Shown here: positions 27,725 through 36,125 of the stretch, one piece after another
How positions within the stretch are numbered: the first letter of the stretch is position 1
How the letters are laid out: each line of letters begins with the position of its first letter
DNA from: Eubacteriales bacterium
GTDB lineage: Bacteria > Bacillota > Clostridia > Lachnospirales > Lachnospiraceae
NCBI GenBank assembly: GCA_030536855.1
Contig: JAUNPK010000003.1
Span: forward strand, 44,551 to 108,550
Direction of reading: 5' to 3'
DNA length: 64,000 bases
Translations under genes and position numbers: made by a program
Notes under the pieces: model-generated
The model's database searches: none
What the model saw: only the letters and a program-made list of their open reading frames with translations
Told to the model about the DNA's origin: nothing

Positions 27725-29272
27725 ATGAAAAAATGTAAATACATAGCACTTATTTTATCTGCAATAATGCTTATGGTTTTGATTCCGGTAAGACCTGCAT
27801 ACGCGGCGGATACTGCCTACATTTCCGTAGGCTCATCAAGCGGAGAGGTTGGAAGCGAAATATCCATATCTGTTACAATATCATCTTCTGCCGATATATC
27901 GGCTACAAGGATATTGTTGTCTTATGATACAAGTATTGTTGAATATGTATCAGGAGGAGATAACGGAGGAGGAGGTTCTGTTCAATGGGTTGATACAGAT
28001 ACATTTAAATCCAAGAGCAGAACTATAACTTTTAAGGTTAAGAAGGCAGGAAGCTGCAAGATTTCAGTTTACGGTGATACTAAGATAGCCAGTGATGAAG
28101 GGGAATATATGACAATAAGTTCTTCTTCGGGAACAATCACAGGAGAGGCGCCTGTCACATATTCCACAGATAATAATCTTGCCTCATTGGAAATAAGTCC
28201 GGGTGTTCTTTCACCTTCCTTTTCGCCAAGTGTTACAACATACACAACCTCGGTGGACAAGGACTGTACCAAGCTTATAGTAAGTGCAGTTGCAAATGAT
28301 TCCAATGCCACAGTTACAGTTACCGGTACTGCCATGGACCCGGGAAGCAACACTACACAGATTACTGTAACAGCTCAGAACGGAAGCAAAAAGGTATATA
28401 CAATTTATACCACAAGGGAGACCGGGGAGCAGGAAACAGAATCCAGTGCACCTCAGGAGACGGTTTCGGAACCTGTGGTGAAAGTAGATGGGAATGAGTA
28501 TAAAATTCTTTCAAGCTTTGAGGAGCATCCTCTTCCTTCAGGGTATGAGCAGGAGGTATATGAATACAACGGTGTTAAAGTTCTATCAGGCAAGGGAATT
28601 AATACAAAACTTGTAATTATGTATCTGGAGAATACGGATGGTAAAGGAAAAAGCGGATTCTATGTGTATGATTCCGTAAAGAAAACCTTCAGCAGATTTA
28701 TTGAGGTGTCACAGCCGGAGATAACTTATGTAATTCTTCCTATTGATTCCAAAACCATGGAATTGCCACAGGGCTATACTCTTACAGATTTTACTCTGTC
28801 AGGCAGGCAGATTCAGGCATTGGTTGATTCTGACAGGACATATGCTCTGTTTTACGGCATAAGCTCTACAGGTGAGACAGGATGGTTCAGATATAAGATA
28901 AGTGACGGAACAATTCAGAGTTATTCTGAATTACAGGTTATTCCTGTTACGTCAACAGCTGAGAATAACGAGAACAATGAAAAAAGCGATAATAACCGTA
29001 TATATATCTTATGCGGAGCTGTTATGGGAGCCGTTATTCTGATTCTTATTGTAGCTGTCTGTGTTCTGGAATCCAAGCTGTCACGTTGCAAGAAGGCCTT
29101 CAGTGAGGCTGCCCACAGGGAGTTTGTGGATTATGATGACGATGATCTTAATTACGTAAGTGAAGAAGATGCAGATGATGAAAATTTAGAAGAAGATGAC
29201 ATGGAAAATGTGGATTTAGAGGATTTGGAAGAACCGGAGATTGAGGAAATAGACCTGGAGGAGATTGATTGA
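27725..29272 (+). CDS. Membrane-anchored cohesin-domain protein
   Basis: About 515 aa from ATG 27725; the ribosome site GAGGTG (27710-27715) overlaps the previous stop, and GTG 27713 or ATG 27719 would be too close to it. Signal peptide 1-27 ends in PAYAA. A cohesin-like domain (about 30-145) contains VGSEISISVTISSSADIS and LLSYDTSIVEYVSG. A cadherin-like domain (about 155-235) starts LASLEISPGVLSPSFSP. A uncharacterised region of about 160 residues follows, then one membrane helix (about 425-447) and a cytoplasmic tail of about 60 residues dominated by Asp/Glu. It appears to be a surface anchor for dockerin proteins such as its neighbour. Confidence 0.8.
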   Translation: MKKCKYIALILSAIMLMVLIPVRPAYAADTAYISVGSSSGEVGSEISISVTISSSADISATRILLSYDTSIVEYVSGGDNGGGGSVQWVDTDTFKSKSRTITFKVKKAGSCKISVYGDTKIASDEGEYMTISSSSGTITGEAPVTYSTDNNLASLEISPGVLSPSFSPSVTTYTTSVDKDCTKLIVSAVANDSNATVTVTGTAMDPGSNTTQITVTAQNGSKKVYTIYTTRETGEQETESSAPQETVSEPVVKVDGNEYKILSSFEEHPLPSGYEQEVYEYNGVKVLSGKGINTKLVIMYLENTDGKGKSGFYVYDSVKKTFSRFIEVSQPEITYVILPIDSKTMELPQGYTLTDFTLSGRQIQALVDSDRTYALFYGISSTGETGWFRYKISDGTIQSYSELQVIPVTSTAENNENNEKSDNNRIYILCGAVMGAVILILIVAVCVLESKLSRCKKAFSEAAHREFVDYDDDDLNYVSEEDADDENLEEDDMENVDLEDLEEPEIEEIDLEEID

Positions 29273-29304
29273 TTCTTTGAAGGGTGAAAACAGGATTTTC
29301 ATAC

Positions 29305-29333
29305 TTGACATAAAAGGTTATTTGAAATAAACT
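29305..29333 (+). promoter_or_regulatory. Promoter of the thrS T-box transcript
   Basis: Consensus TTGACA at 29305-29310, a 17-bp spacer and TAAACT at 29328-29333. The predicted start near 29340 matches the expected first bases of the T-box. Confidence 0.7.
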
Positions 29334-29339
29334 TTAAAC

Positions 29340-29578
29340 AACGCGTTGATGAGACAAGTACTGAAGGAAAATTCTCCAGAGAGAGGCATGTATGGTGGAA
29401 GTGCCTTAGAAGAAGAATTCAGGAAAACCACCTCGGAGTGGCCCTAATAAGGTCCGGTGATTCCGTTATAATCATGAAAGAGATATTTCCACAGGAAATA
29501 ATAAGGGTGGAACCGCGGATTGTAATTAATATATTCGCCCCTTATACAAGCTGATTTGTTTGTATAAGGGGCTTTTTT
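29340..29578 (+). ncRNA. T-box leader controlling thrS
   Basis: Stem I begins GCGTTGATGAG at 29343, with the AGTA loop-E segment. The specifier loop reads GAAAACCA, giving the threonine codon ACC at 29427-29429. The universal T-box sequence AGGGTGGAACCGCG is at 29504-29517. The terminator has perfect 13-bp arms (29537-29549 and 29560-29572) and then TTTTTT. Uncharged tRNA-Thr should stabilise the antiterminator and turn on thrS. Specifier assignment comes from the loop pattern and agrees with the downstream gene. Confidence 0.92.
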
Positions 29579-29613
29579 ACGTTTTGTGCTTATACAATCA
29601 ACAGTAATCCATA

Positions 29614-29716
29614 TTAAGTAATTGCGAAATGCTCTGTGATTTAATACTGTACGTTGTGCAACATAGTATAATTACACAACTGTTCAGCACCGAAAAGGCG
29701 TTTCGCAAACACCTAA
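29614..29716. repeat. MITE-like repeat (family copy 2) between T-box and thrS
   Basis: Read on the + strand it matches the reverse complement of the 15567-15706 copy: shared blocks are GATTTAATACTGTACGTTG and CACAACTGTTCAGCAC, and both terminal TTGCGAAA/TTTCGCAAA ends. About 40 internal bases are missing relative to copy 1. It lies between the T-box terminator and the thrS ribosome site, lengthening the thrS leader. Confidence 0.7.
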
Positions 29717-29748
29717 TTTAAATAAATCATGAAAAGGAGATTAATGAA

Positions 29749-31524
29749 ATGGTAGATTTTAAAGCAGATGAGAGACTTAATACACTGAATCATTCCTGCG
29801 CCCATGTTATGGCACAGGCGGTAAAGCATCTTTATCCTGATGCTAAGTTCTGGGTTGGACCGGTAGTAAAGGAAGGGTTCTATTATGATATAGATCTTGG
29901 AGATGATGCCATTAATGATGAGGCTATTGAAGCTATTGAGAAGGAGATGAAGAAAGTCTGTAAAGAGGGCAAGAAAATTTACAGACGTGAAATATCTAAG
30001 GCAGAAGCTCTTGAAATGTTTAAAAATGACCAGTATAAGCTGGATCTTATAAGCGGTCTTGAAGACGGAAATATTACTGTATACGACCAGGGAGATTTTA
30101 CAGACCTTTGCCGTGGACCTCACGTAGATAATACAAAGCTGTGTAAGAATTTTAAGCTTGTTAAATATTCAGGTGTTTACTGGAAGGGAGACGCTAACAA
30201 TCATGTTATGCAAAGGATATATGGTGTATGTTTCCCTACACCGGAAGAGTTAGAAGAACATCTCAAGCTTCTTGAGGAGGCTAAAGAGCGTGACCATAGA
30301 AAAATCGGCAAGGATATGCAGCTTTTTATGTCAGATGATCTCATCGGACGTGGATTGCCAATGTTCCTTCCAAAGGGTTATACAATCTGGCAGGAGCTTG
30401 AGAATTACATCAAGGAAAAAGAGAGAAAACTGGGATATCTTCATGTAATGACACCATGTGTGGGCACGGTTAATCTTTATAAGACATCAGGCCATTGGGA
30501 TCATTATAAGGATAATATGTTTCCTGCTATGGATGTGGAAGGAGAATCATTTGTTCTTCGTCCAATGAACTGCCCGCATCACATGATGATTTACGCTAAC
30601 AGAATGCATTCATATAAGGATCTCCCAATAAGAATCGGTGAGATAGCCCACGATTTCCGTTTTGAGGCAAGTGGTACTCTTAAAGGAATCGAGAGAGGAA
30701 GACATTTCTGTCAGAATGATGCCCATCTTTTTGTGACACCTGAACAGATTGAATCTGAATTTTCCAAGGTTGTAGACCTTATATTTGAGACATACAAGGA
30801 TTTCAACATTACAGATTTCCGTTGTGTTCTTTCCCTCAGAGACCCTGAGGATAAGGTTAAGTACCATGATGATGATGAAATGTGGAATACAGCTGAGGAC
30901 GCTTTGAGAAGGGTTCTTAACAATTTAGGAATAGAGTACACTGAAGAAATTGGGGAGGCCGCATTCTACGGACCTAAGCTTGATGTTAATGTTAAACCGG
31001 CTATCGGTAATGAGTATACACTCTCTACATGTCAGCTTGATTTCTGTCTTCCTGCCAAGTTTAACCTGACTTATGTTGACGCTGACGGAACAAGAAAGAC
31101 ACCTGTAGTTCTGCACAGAGCCATACTGGGTTCTCTTGATCGTTTTATGGCATATATTCTTGAGGAGACTAAAGGTAATCTTCCGTTATGGCTGGCTCCT
31201 GTACAGGCAATTATTCTTCCTGTTAAGACAGAGGATGAAGAACTGACAGCATATTCACATGAACTTTATGATTATCTTGAGAATAACGGAATCAGGGTTG
31301 AGATAGATGAGCGTTCAGAAAAGCTTGGATATCGAGTAAGAGAAGCGCAGATTGAGAAGGTTCCGTACTTAATCGTTCTTGGAAAGAATGAAGTTGGAGA
31401 CAGAACCGTAAGCTACAGACTTCACGGAGAGCAGAAATCTACCACTGTTTCCATGGAAGATTTCCTTGCAATGCTTAAAAAGGAAATTGAAACAAAAAGT
31501 GTAAGTCATATAAGCGAGGAGTAA
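29749..31524 (+). CDS. thrS: Threonine-tRNA ligase (no TGS domain)
   Basis: 591 aa class II synthetase. It opens directly in the editing domain, with the HxxxH motif in LNHSCAHVMAQAV at residues 14-22 and the later GDFTDLCRGPHV. Catalytic-domain zinc ligands lie in LRPMNCPHHMMIY and VLHRAILGS; motif 2 region FRFEASGTLKGIERGR. The C-terminal anticodon-binding domain begins about residue 485. Most ThrRS have an N-terminal TGS domain of about 60 residues, which is absent here: stop codons and the repeat element lie upstream. AAAGGAGATT precedes the start. Controlled by the T-box. Confidence 0.95.
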   Translation: MVDFKADERLNTLNHSCAHVMAQAVKHLYPDAKFWVGPVVKEGFYYDIDLGDDAINDEAIEAIEKEMKKVCKEGKKIYRREISKAEALEMFKNDQYKLDLISGLEDGNITVYDQGDFTDLCRGPHVDNTKLCKNFKLVKYSGVYWKGDANNHVMQRIYGVCFPTPEELEEHLKLLEEAKERDHRKIGKDMQLFMSDDLIGRGLPMFLPKGYTIWQELENYIKEKERKLGYLHVMTPCVGTVNLYKTSGHWDHYKDNMFPAMDVEGESFVLRPMNCPHHMMIYANRMHSYKDLPIRIGEIAHDFRFEASGTLKGIERGRHFCQNDAHLFVTPEQIESEFSKVVDLIFETYKDFNITDFRCVLSLRDPEDKVKYHDDDEMWNTAEDALRRVLNNLGIEYTEEIGEAAFYGPKLDVNVKPAIGNEYTLSTCQLDFCLPAKFNLTYVDADGTRKTPVVLHRAILGSLDRFMAYILEETKGNLPLWLAPVQAIILPVKTEDEELTAYSHELYDYLENNGIRVEIDERSEKLGYRVREAQIEKVPYLIVLGKNEVGDRTVSYRLHGEQKSTTVSMEDFLAMLKKEIETKSVSHISEE

Positions 31525-31544
31525 TATACGAAATATATGCAGTG

Positions 31545-31599
31545 GGCTGCTTCTGTGGTGATGTATTTAAAATTCACTGATACGGGGGCAGCCGTTTTT
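31545..31599 (+). terminator. Terminator after thrS
   Basis: Arms GGCTGC (31545-31550) and GCAGCC (31588-31593) enclose a 37-nt loop and are followed by GTTTTTA. The stem is short, so the call is moderate. Confidence 0.5.
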
Positions 31600-31646
31600 A
31601 ATGGTGCCGTAGATAAATCAGTAGAAAATCTGTTAAGGGAAAGATT

Positions 31647-32435
31647 ATGGCAGGGAAAAGGAAGATAAGTCAAAATTCTATAACAACAGAATATATTGAC
31701 CATGCAAAATTTCTTGAGGCTAAGGAAAAAATCATTGGAAAAAGCCATAATGACAAGGGCATTGGAACTTTGTCAGAAAAAACGGTTCATGCGGTTTTAA
31801 AAAATTTTTATGAGCCAAATGAAGATAATCATGAAGTTGCTTTAGAGGGATATTTTGCGGACATATATAATGAGCAGGGAGTAATTGAAATACAGACAAG
31901 ACAGTTTAATAAATTACGGGATAAGCTTTCTGTATTTCTGCAATATTATCCTGTTACAATAGTGTATCCTATGCCCTATAATAAGTGGCTTACATGGATA
32001 GAGCCGGAAAGTGGAGATATGGGAAAAAAACACAAATCTCCAAGACATTTTGATGTGTATGATGCATTTTATGAAATGTATAAGATAAAGGAATTTTTAA
32101 AGAATCCCAATATAAGAATTAACCTTGTACTCATGGATATGGAGGAGTACAAGATTCTCGACGGATGGAATTATACGAAAAAAAGAGGTGCCACAAGGTA
32201 TGACAGAATTCCTTTGGGAATAAGAAAAATAGTGAAATTGGAGCAACCGGAAGACTATATGCAGTTTGTTCCTATTGAACTTGAAGATATATTTACATCT
32301 GCCGATTTTGCCAAAGCAGCTAAAATCAGCAGGCAGATGGCAGGTCAGGTACTTAACATACTCTACTATATGGGAACTGTTAAGAGGGTTGGCAGGAATG
32401 GAAATTCCTATGTGTACAGAGTAGAAGAATCTTAG
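31647..32435 (+). CDS. Uncharacterised protein, possible PD-(D/E)XK-like core plus winged helix
   Basis: 262 aa, soluble, basic. The middle reads HEVALEGYFADIYNEQGV then IEIQTRQFNKLRDKL: an early Glu, an Asp and an E-x-Q in the order of a restriction-endonuclease-like core, although with Gln for the usual Lys. The last about 60 residues (FTSADFAKAAKISRQMAG...) look like a winged-helix DNA-binding domain. I do not recognise a named family. ATG 31647 follows TTAAGGGAAAG. It is 61 bp before a nuclease/helicase fusion gene on the same strand, suggesting a joint role in DNA metabolism. The nuclease idea is inference. Confidence 0.55.
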   Translation: MAGKRKISQNSITTEYIDHAKFLEAKEKIIGKSHNDKGIGTLSEKTVHAVLKNFYEPNEDNHEVALEGYFADIYNEQGVIEIQTRQFNKLRDKLSVFLQYYPVTIVYPMPYNKWLTWIEPESGDMGKKHKSPRHFDVYDAFYEMYKIKEFLKNPNIRINLVLMDMEEYKILDGWNYTKKRGATRYDRIPLGIRKIVKLEQPEDYMQFVPIELEDIFTSADFAKAAKISRQMAGQVLNILYYMGTVKRVGRNGNSYVYRVEES

Positions 32436-32496
32436 TATAAAATCATGTTGATGAAATGATTTTACATACGTTGGATGATTCGGAACGGAGATTGGT

Positions 32497-34959
32497 ATGT
32501 ATGATATTAACGGAAACACAATGAGAATATCAGTCAGAAATCTTGTGGAATTCATGTGTGCCTCCGGGGATATTGATAACCGCAATACTGGGATAAGGGA
32601 TGTAAAAGCGATGCAGGAGGGGGCGAGAATTCATCGTAAAATCCAGAAAAGCATGGGCTCTGATTATCACGCAGAGGTTCCTTTGAAATACACAATTTCC
32701 ATGATTTCAGAGGGTGGTATTCAATATGAAGTTGCCATTGAGGGAAGAGCAGACGGAATTATTGCGGATATAGAGGAGAATGAAGACGGAGATAAAATTC
32801 CCGTTACTCCTGTTATTGTTGATGAGATTAAGACAGTGCAGACCGATGTTTCCGGTATGAGGGAGGCGGTGTATGTTCATAAAGCCCAGGCTTACGTGTA
32901 CGGATATATTTATCTGAAAAAACATAATCTTGAGGAAATAACCATACAGCTTACTTACTGCAATCCCGAGACAGAGGAAATAAAAAAGTTCAGCGAGGTA
33001 AAGACAAAAGAAGAGATATATGGCTGGTTTGATTCCCTGATGGAAGGGTATAAAAGGTGGAGCGATTTTCTGTTTGATGAGAGAAAGATAAAAATAGATT
33101 CTATCGGAAGTCTGGAATTTCCTTTTCAGTACAGAGAGGGACAAAAGAAACTGGTATCAAATGTTTATAAGGCTATAGAAGGAGAGAGGACTTTGTTTAT
33201 TCAGGCACCCACCGGCGTGGGAAAGACAATATCCACTGTATATCCTGCTGTTCAATCCTGTAGTCACGGGCATACGGATAAGATATTTTATCTTACCTCA
33301 AAGACCATAACCAGAACAGTTGCAGAGGATACATACAATCTGTTAAGGGAAAAGGGGCTGCATTTCAGGACGGTAACCCTGACAGCCAGAGATAAAATAT
33401 GTCATCTTGACCAAAGAAACTGCAATCCTGTTGCCTGCCCTTATGCAAAGGGACATTTTGACAGGGTAAATGATTGTGTTTACGACATTATCACTCATGA
33501 ACAGGTGATTAACGGGGATAAGGTGACAGAGTATTCCATTAAGCATCAGGTGTGTCCATTTGAAATGTCTCTGGATGTCTCCTATTGGTGTGATGGAATA
33601 ATATGTGATTATAATTATGTGTTTGATCCGGATGCTTCCTTAAAGAGATATTTTGGGGAAGGAAGTAAGGGAAATTATGTATTTCTGGTAGATGAAGCCC
33701 ACAACCTTGTGGAGAGAGCCAGAGAAATGTACAGTGCAACAGTTGTGAAGGAACATTTTCTTGAGTGTAAGAAGAAAGTAAAGGATATGGACAAGGCTCT
33801 GTATAACGCCTTGGAAAAATGCAATAAAGATCTTCTGGCATTAAAAAGACAGTGCAATAATTATATGATTATAGATAACCTGTCTGCATTTCCGGTGAAT
33901 TTACAAAGATGCTACAGCCTTATGGAAAAGTTTATGGATAAGCATAAAGGAAAGCCTGTGGTTGATGATATTCTGGACTTCTTCTTTGAAATAAGACATT
34001 TTCTTAATATGTACGATTGCCTGGATGAGAAATATATTATTTATGCAGACCATGATGAGGAGACTAATTTCTGCCTTCATCTTTACTGCGCTAATCCATC
34101 CGGTAACATCAATTTGAGAATGAATCAGGGAATAAGCACTATATTTTTTTCTGCGACACTGCTTCCTGTTAATTATTTCAAGGAGATGCTCTCCGGAGAT
34201 GAAGATGACAGTGCGGTATACGCCCACTCACCTTTTAACCCGGATAATAAACGGGTTATTGTGGCAAGAGACGTAACCAGCAGATATACAAGAAGAAACA
34301 GAAATGAGTATGAAAAAATAAGTGATTATATTCATTCCATGGCATTATCAAAGCAGGGAAATTATATGGTATTCTTTCCCTCCTACAGTTTCATGAAATC
34401 GGTATATGACATTTATACTGAAAGGTATCCGGCCAATTTTATAGACATCAGGGATACACTTGAAAACGAAAGTGATGCATATATAAGCAGCGAAACAAAT
34501 GTAATTATGCAGAGCTCGGGTATGGGAGAGAAGGAAAAGGAAAATTTTCTTAAACTTTTTAAGTACAGATCTGATACTACACTGATTGGGTTCTGTGTGC
34601 TGGGAGGTATATTCTCCGAGGGAATAGATTTAAAGGAGGATTCCTTAATAGGAGCTGCCATAGTGGGAACAGGGATTCCCATGATTTGCAAGGAGAGGGA
34701 TATATTGAGAAAATATTTTGATGACTGGGCTAAAAACGGGTATGAATATGCATACGTGTTTCCGGGTATGAATAAAGTCCTTCAGGCTGCGGGAAGAGTT
34801 ATCCGCACGGATACGGACCGTGGAGTTATTCTGCTTCTGGATGACAGATTTATGACAAAAGAGTATCAGTTACTTTATCCAAGAGAATGGAATATGATAT
34901 ATCCTGTGAATGTTTCCCTGGTTGAACAATGTATATCTGAATTCTGGAATACATATTAA
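32497..34959 (+). CDS. Cas4/RecB-type nuclease fused to an XPD/Rad3-like Fe-S helicase
   Basis: 820 aa. The N-terminal about 180 residues contain AIEGRADGIIADI, PVIVDEIKT and HKAQAYVYGYIY, a RecB/Cas4-like PD-(D/E)XK core with the terminal QxxxY motif. The helicase begins with FQYREGQKKLV and Walker A IQAPTGVGKTIS. Cysteines in KICHLDQRNCNPVACPY and HQVCPFE would bind a 4Fe-4S cluster, as in XPD/DinG. The Walker B box is VDEAHNLVERA and motif VI QAAGRVIRTDTDRG. It should unwind and cut structured DNA during repair. ATG 32497 follows ACGGAGATTGGT. The upstream gene may cooperate. Confidence 0.85.
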   Translation: MYDINGNTMRISVRNLVEFMCASGDIDNRNTGIRDVKAMQEGARIHRKIQKSMGSDYHAEVPLKYTISMISEGGIQYEVAIEGRADGIIADIEENEDGDKIPVTPVIVDEIKTVQTDVSGMREAVYVHKAQAYVYGYIYLKKHNLEEITIQLTYCNPETEEIKKFSEVKTKEEIYGWFDSLMEGYKRWSDFLFDERKIKIDSIGSLEFPFQYREGQKKLVSNVYKAIEGERTLFIQAPTGVGKTISTVYPAVQSCSHGHTDKIFYLTSKTITRTVAEDTYNLLREKGLHFRTVTLTARDKICHLDQRNCNPVACPYAKGHFDRVNDCVYDIITHEQVINGDKVTEYSIKHQVCPFEMSLDVSYWCDGIICDYNYVFDPDASLKRYFGEGSKGNYVFLVDEAHNLVERAREMYSATVVKEHFLECKKKVKDMDKALYNALEKCNKDLLALKRQCNNYMIIDNLSAFPVNLQRCYSLMEKFMDKHKGKPVVDDILDFFFEIRHFLNMYDCLDEKYIIYADHDEETNFCLHLYCANPSGNINLRMNQGISTIFFSATLLPVNYFKEMLSGDEDDSAVYAHSPFNPDNKRVIVARDVTSRYTRRNRNEYEKISDYIHSMALSKQGNYMVFFPSYSFMKSVYDIYTERYPANFIDIRDTLENESDAYISSETNVIMQSSGMGEKEKENFLKLFKYRSDTTLIGFCVLGGIFSEGIDLKEDSLIGAAIVGTGIPMICKERDILRKYFDDWAKNGYEYAYVFPGMNKVLQAAGRVIRTDTDRGVILLLDDRFMTKEYQLLYPREWNMIYPVNVSLVEQCISEFWNTY

Positions 34960-35010
34960 TTCAGGAACAGATTAAGAGAAACAGATTAAGATTAAGAATT
35001 AAAAGCCTGC

Positions 35011-35039
35011 TTGTAGTATTTATAAGCTTATGGTATTAT
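35011..35039 (+). promoter_or_regulatory. Promoter of the repeat-protein/FapA/deacylase operon
   Basis: TTGTAG at 35011-35016, 17-bp spacer, TATTAT at 35034-35039. The following leader of about 75 nt contains a short CCCTT/AAGGG hairpin before the 35121 ATG. Confidence 0.6.
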
Positions 35040-35120
35040 ATATACATAGTATTCGTAGTATACCCTTTGGGGCTAAGGGGTTTATAAATCACTAATAGAA
35101 TCAGTTATGGAGAGAATGAC

Positions 35121-36047
35121 ATGGTAGAAAATAATGAGACTATTAAACATTTAGTGGATTCCAGAGCGGGTAAGGCGGAATGGATTAAGGCGGGATTTGA
35201 CGAATTTCAGGCTATGGAAATAGTAATAGGCATGGAGAACGGGGTTGATGTTACATCTTATGCCAGTACTGAATTCGACGCTACACAGATGAAATCGATC
35301 AGGCTGGCTTTGGAAGAAGGAATGAATATCAGTGCATTTGCAATGCCGGAGTATGATTACATCCAGATGGAGGAAATAAAAGAGGCAATCAGAAGTTGTG
35401 TTGACTTGAACTCTATATGTAATCCGAAGTACAGCCACGCAGTTATGAGAGAGATAAGGCTGGCTGCCAGGTATAATTATGATTTGAGCAGATTTGCCAG
35501 AGCAGGATATTCAGGGGAAATATTAAGACAGATAAGGCTGGCGAAGAAAGAAGATATAGATATCACCTTTTTCGTTGAAGAGAACTATGATGAATATCAG
35601 CTCAATGAGATTAGGCTTGGAATTCATAGCTGTGTTGATGTGTCCAAGTATATGCTTCATGAATATACAGGAGAACAGATGATGCAGATAAGGCTCGGAC
35701 TGGAGTCGGGAGTGGATACAGACCAATACAGCATGGTTGGTTTTTCATCGGGGCAGATGAAGCAGATACGACTTGGATTGGAGAGCGGAATTGATGTTAC
35801 CTCATACGCTGATCCATTTATTGATGCAGTAAGAATGAAGGAAATGAGACTTAAGCTTGAAAGGGCGGATGGTGGTGAAGAACCGTCACTTGACGAACTT
35901 CAGAGTCAGGAAATTATATTAGGCTTGCAAAGTGGGGTAGATGTAAGTTTGTATGCAGACGCCAGGTATACCTTCAGGCAGATGGAACAGATTCGTATCA
36001 GACTTGAAAAGGGACTGGATGCTTCAGAGTTGCTTATATATTCATAG
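35121..36047 (+). CDS. 26-residue alpha-helical repeat protein
   Basis: 308 aa built almost wholly of about ten units of 26 residues. The pattern is G-x-D-[VI]-x-x-[YF]-A, then an aromatic at position 12, Q-M at 16-17 and I-R-L at 20-22; examples are GVDVTSYASTEF and QMKQIRLGLESG. One unit near residue 250 has an acidic insertion (GGEEPSLDE). No signal peptide or membrane span, so it is probably a cytoplasmic helical solenoid for protein binding. Similar repeats occur in other Lachnospiraceae as far as I recall; no function is known. It is the first gene of a run leading into FapA and two deacylase-like genes. Confidence 0.8.
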   Translation: MVENNETIKHLVDSRAGKAEWIKAGFDEFQAMEIVIGMENGVDVTSYASTEFDATQMKSIRLALEEGMNISAFAMPEYDYIQMEEIKEAIRSCVDLNSICNPKYSHAVMREIRLAARYNYDLSRFARAGYSGEILRQIRLAKKEDIDITFFVEENYDEYQLNEIRLGIHSCVDVSKYMLHEYTGEQMMQIRLGLESGVDTDQYSMVGFSSGQMKQIRLGLESGIDVTSYADPFIDAVRMKEMRLKLERADGGEEPSLDELQSQEIILGLQSGVDVSLYADARYTFRQMEQIRIRLEKGLDASELLIYS

Positions 36048-36125
36048 AGGGGGATTTATCAGGCATTTAACCGGGGTATTTATAACCATATATTTAACGA
36101 TTTCAAAAGATTGGGGGAGACCAAT

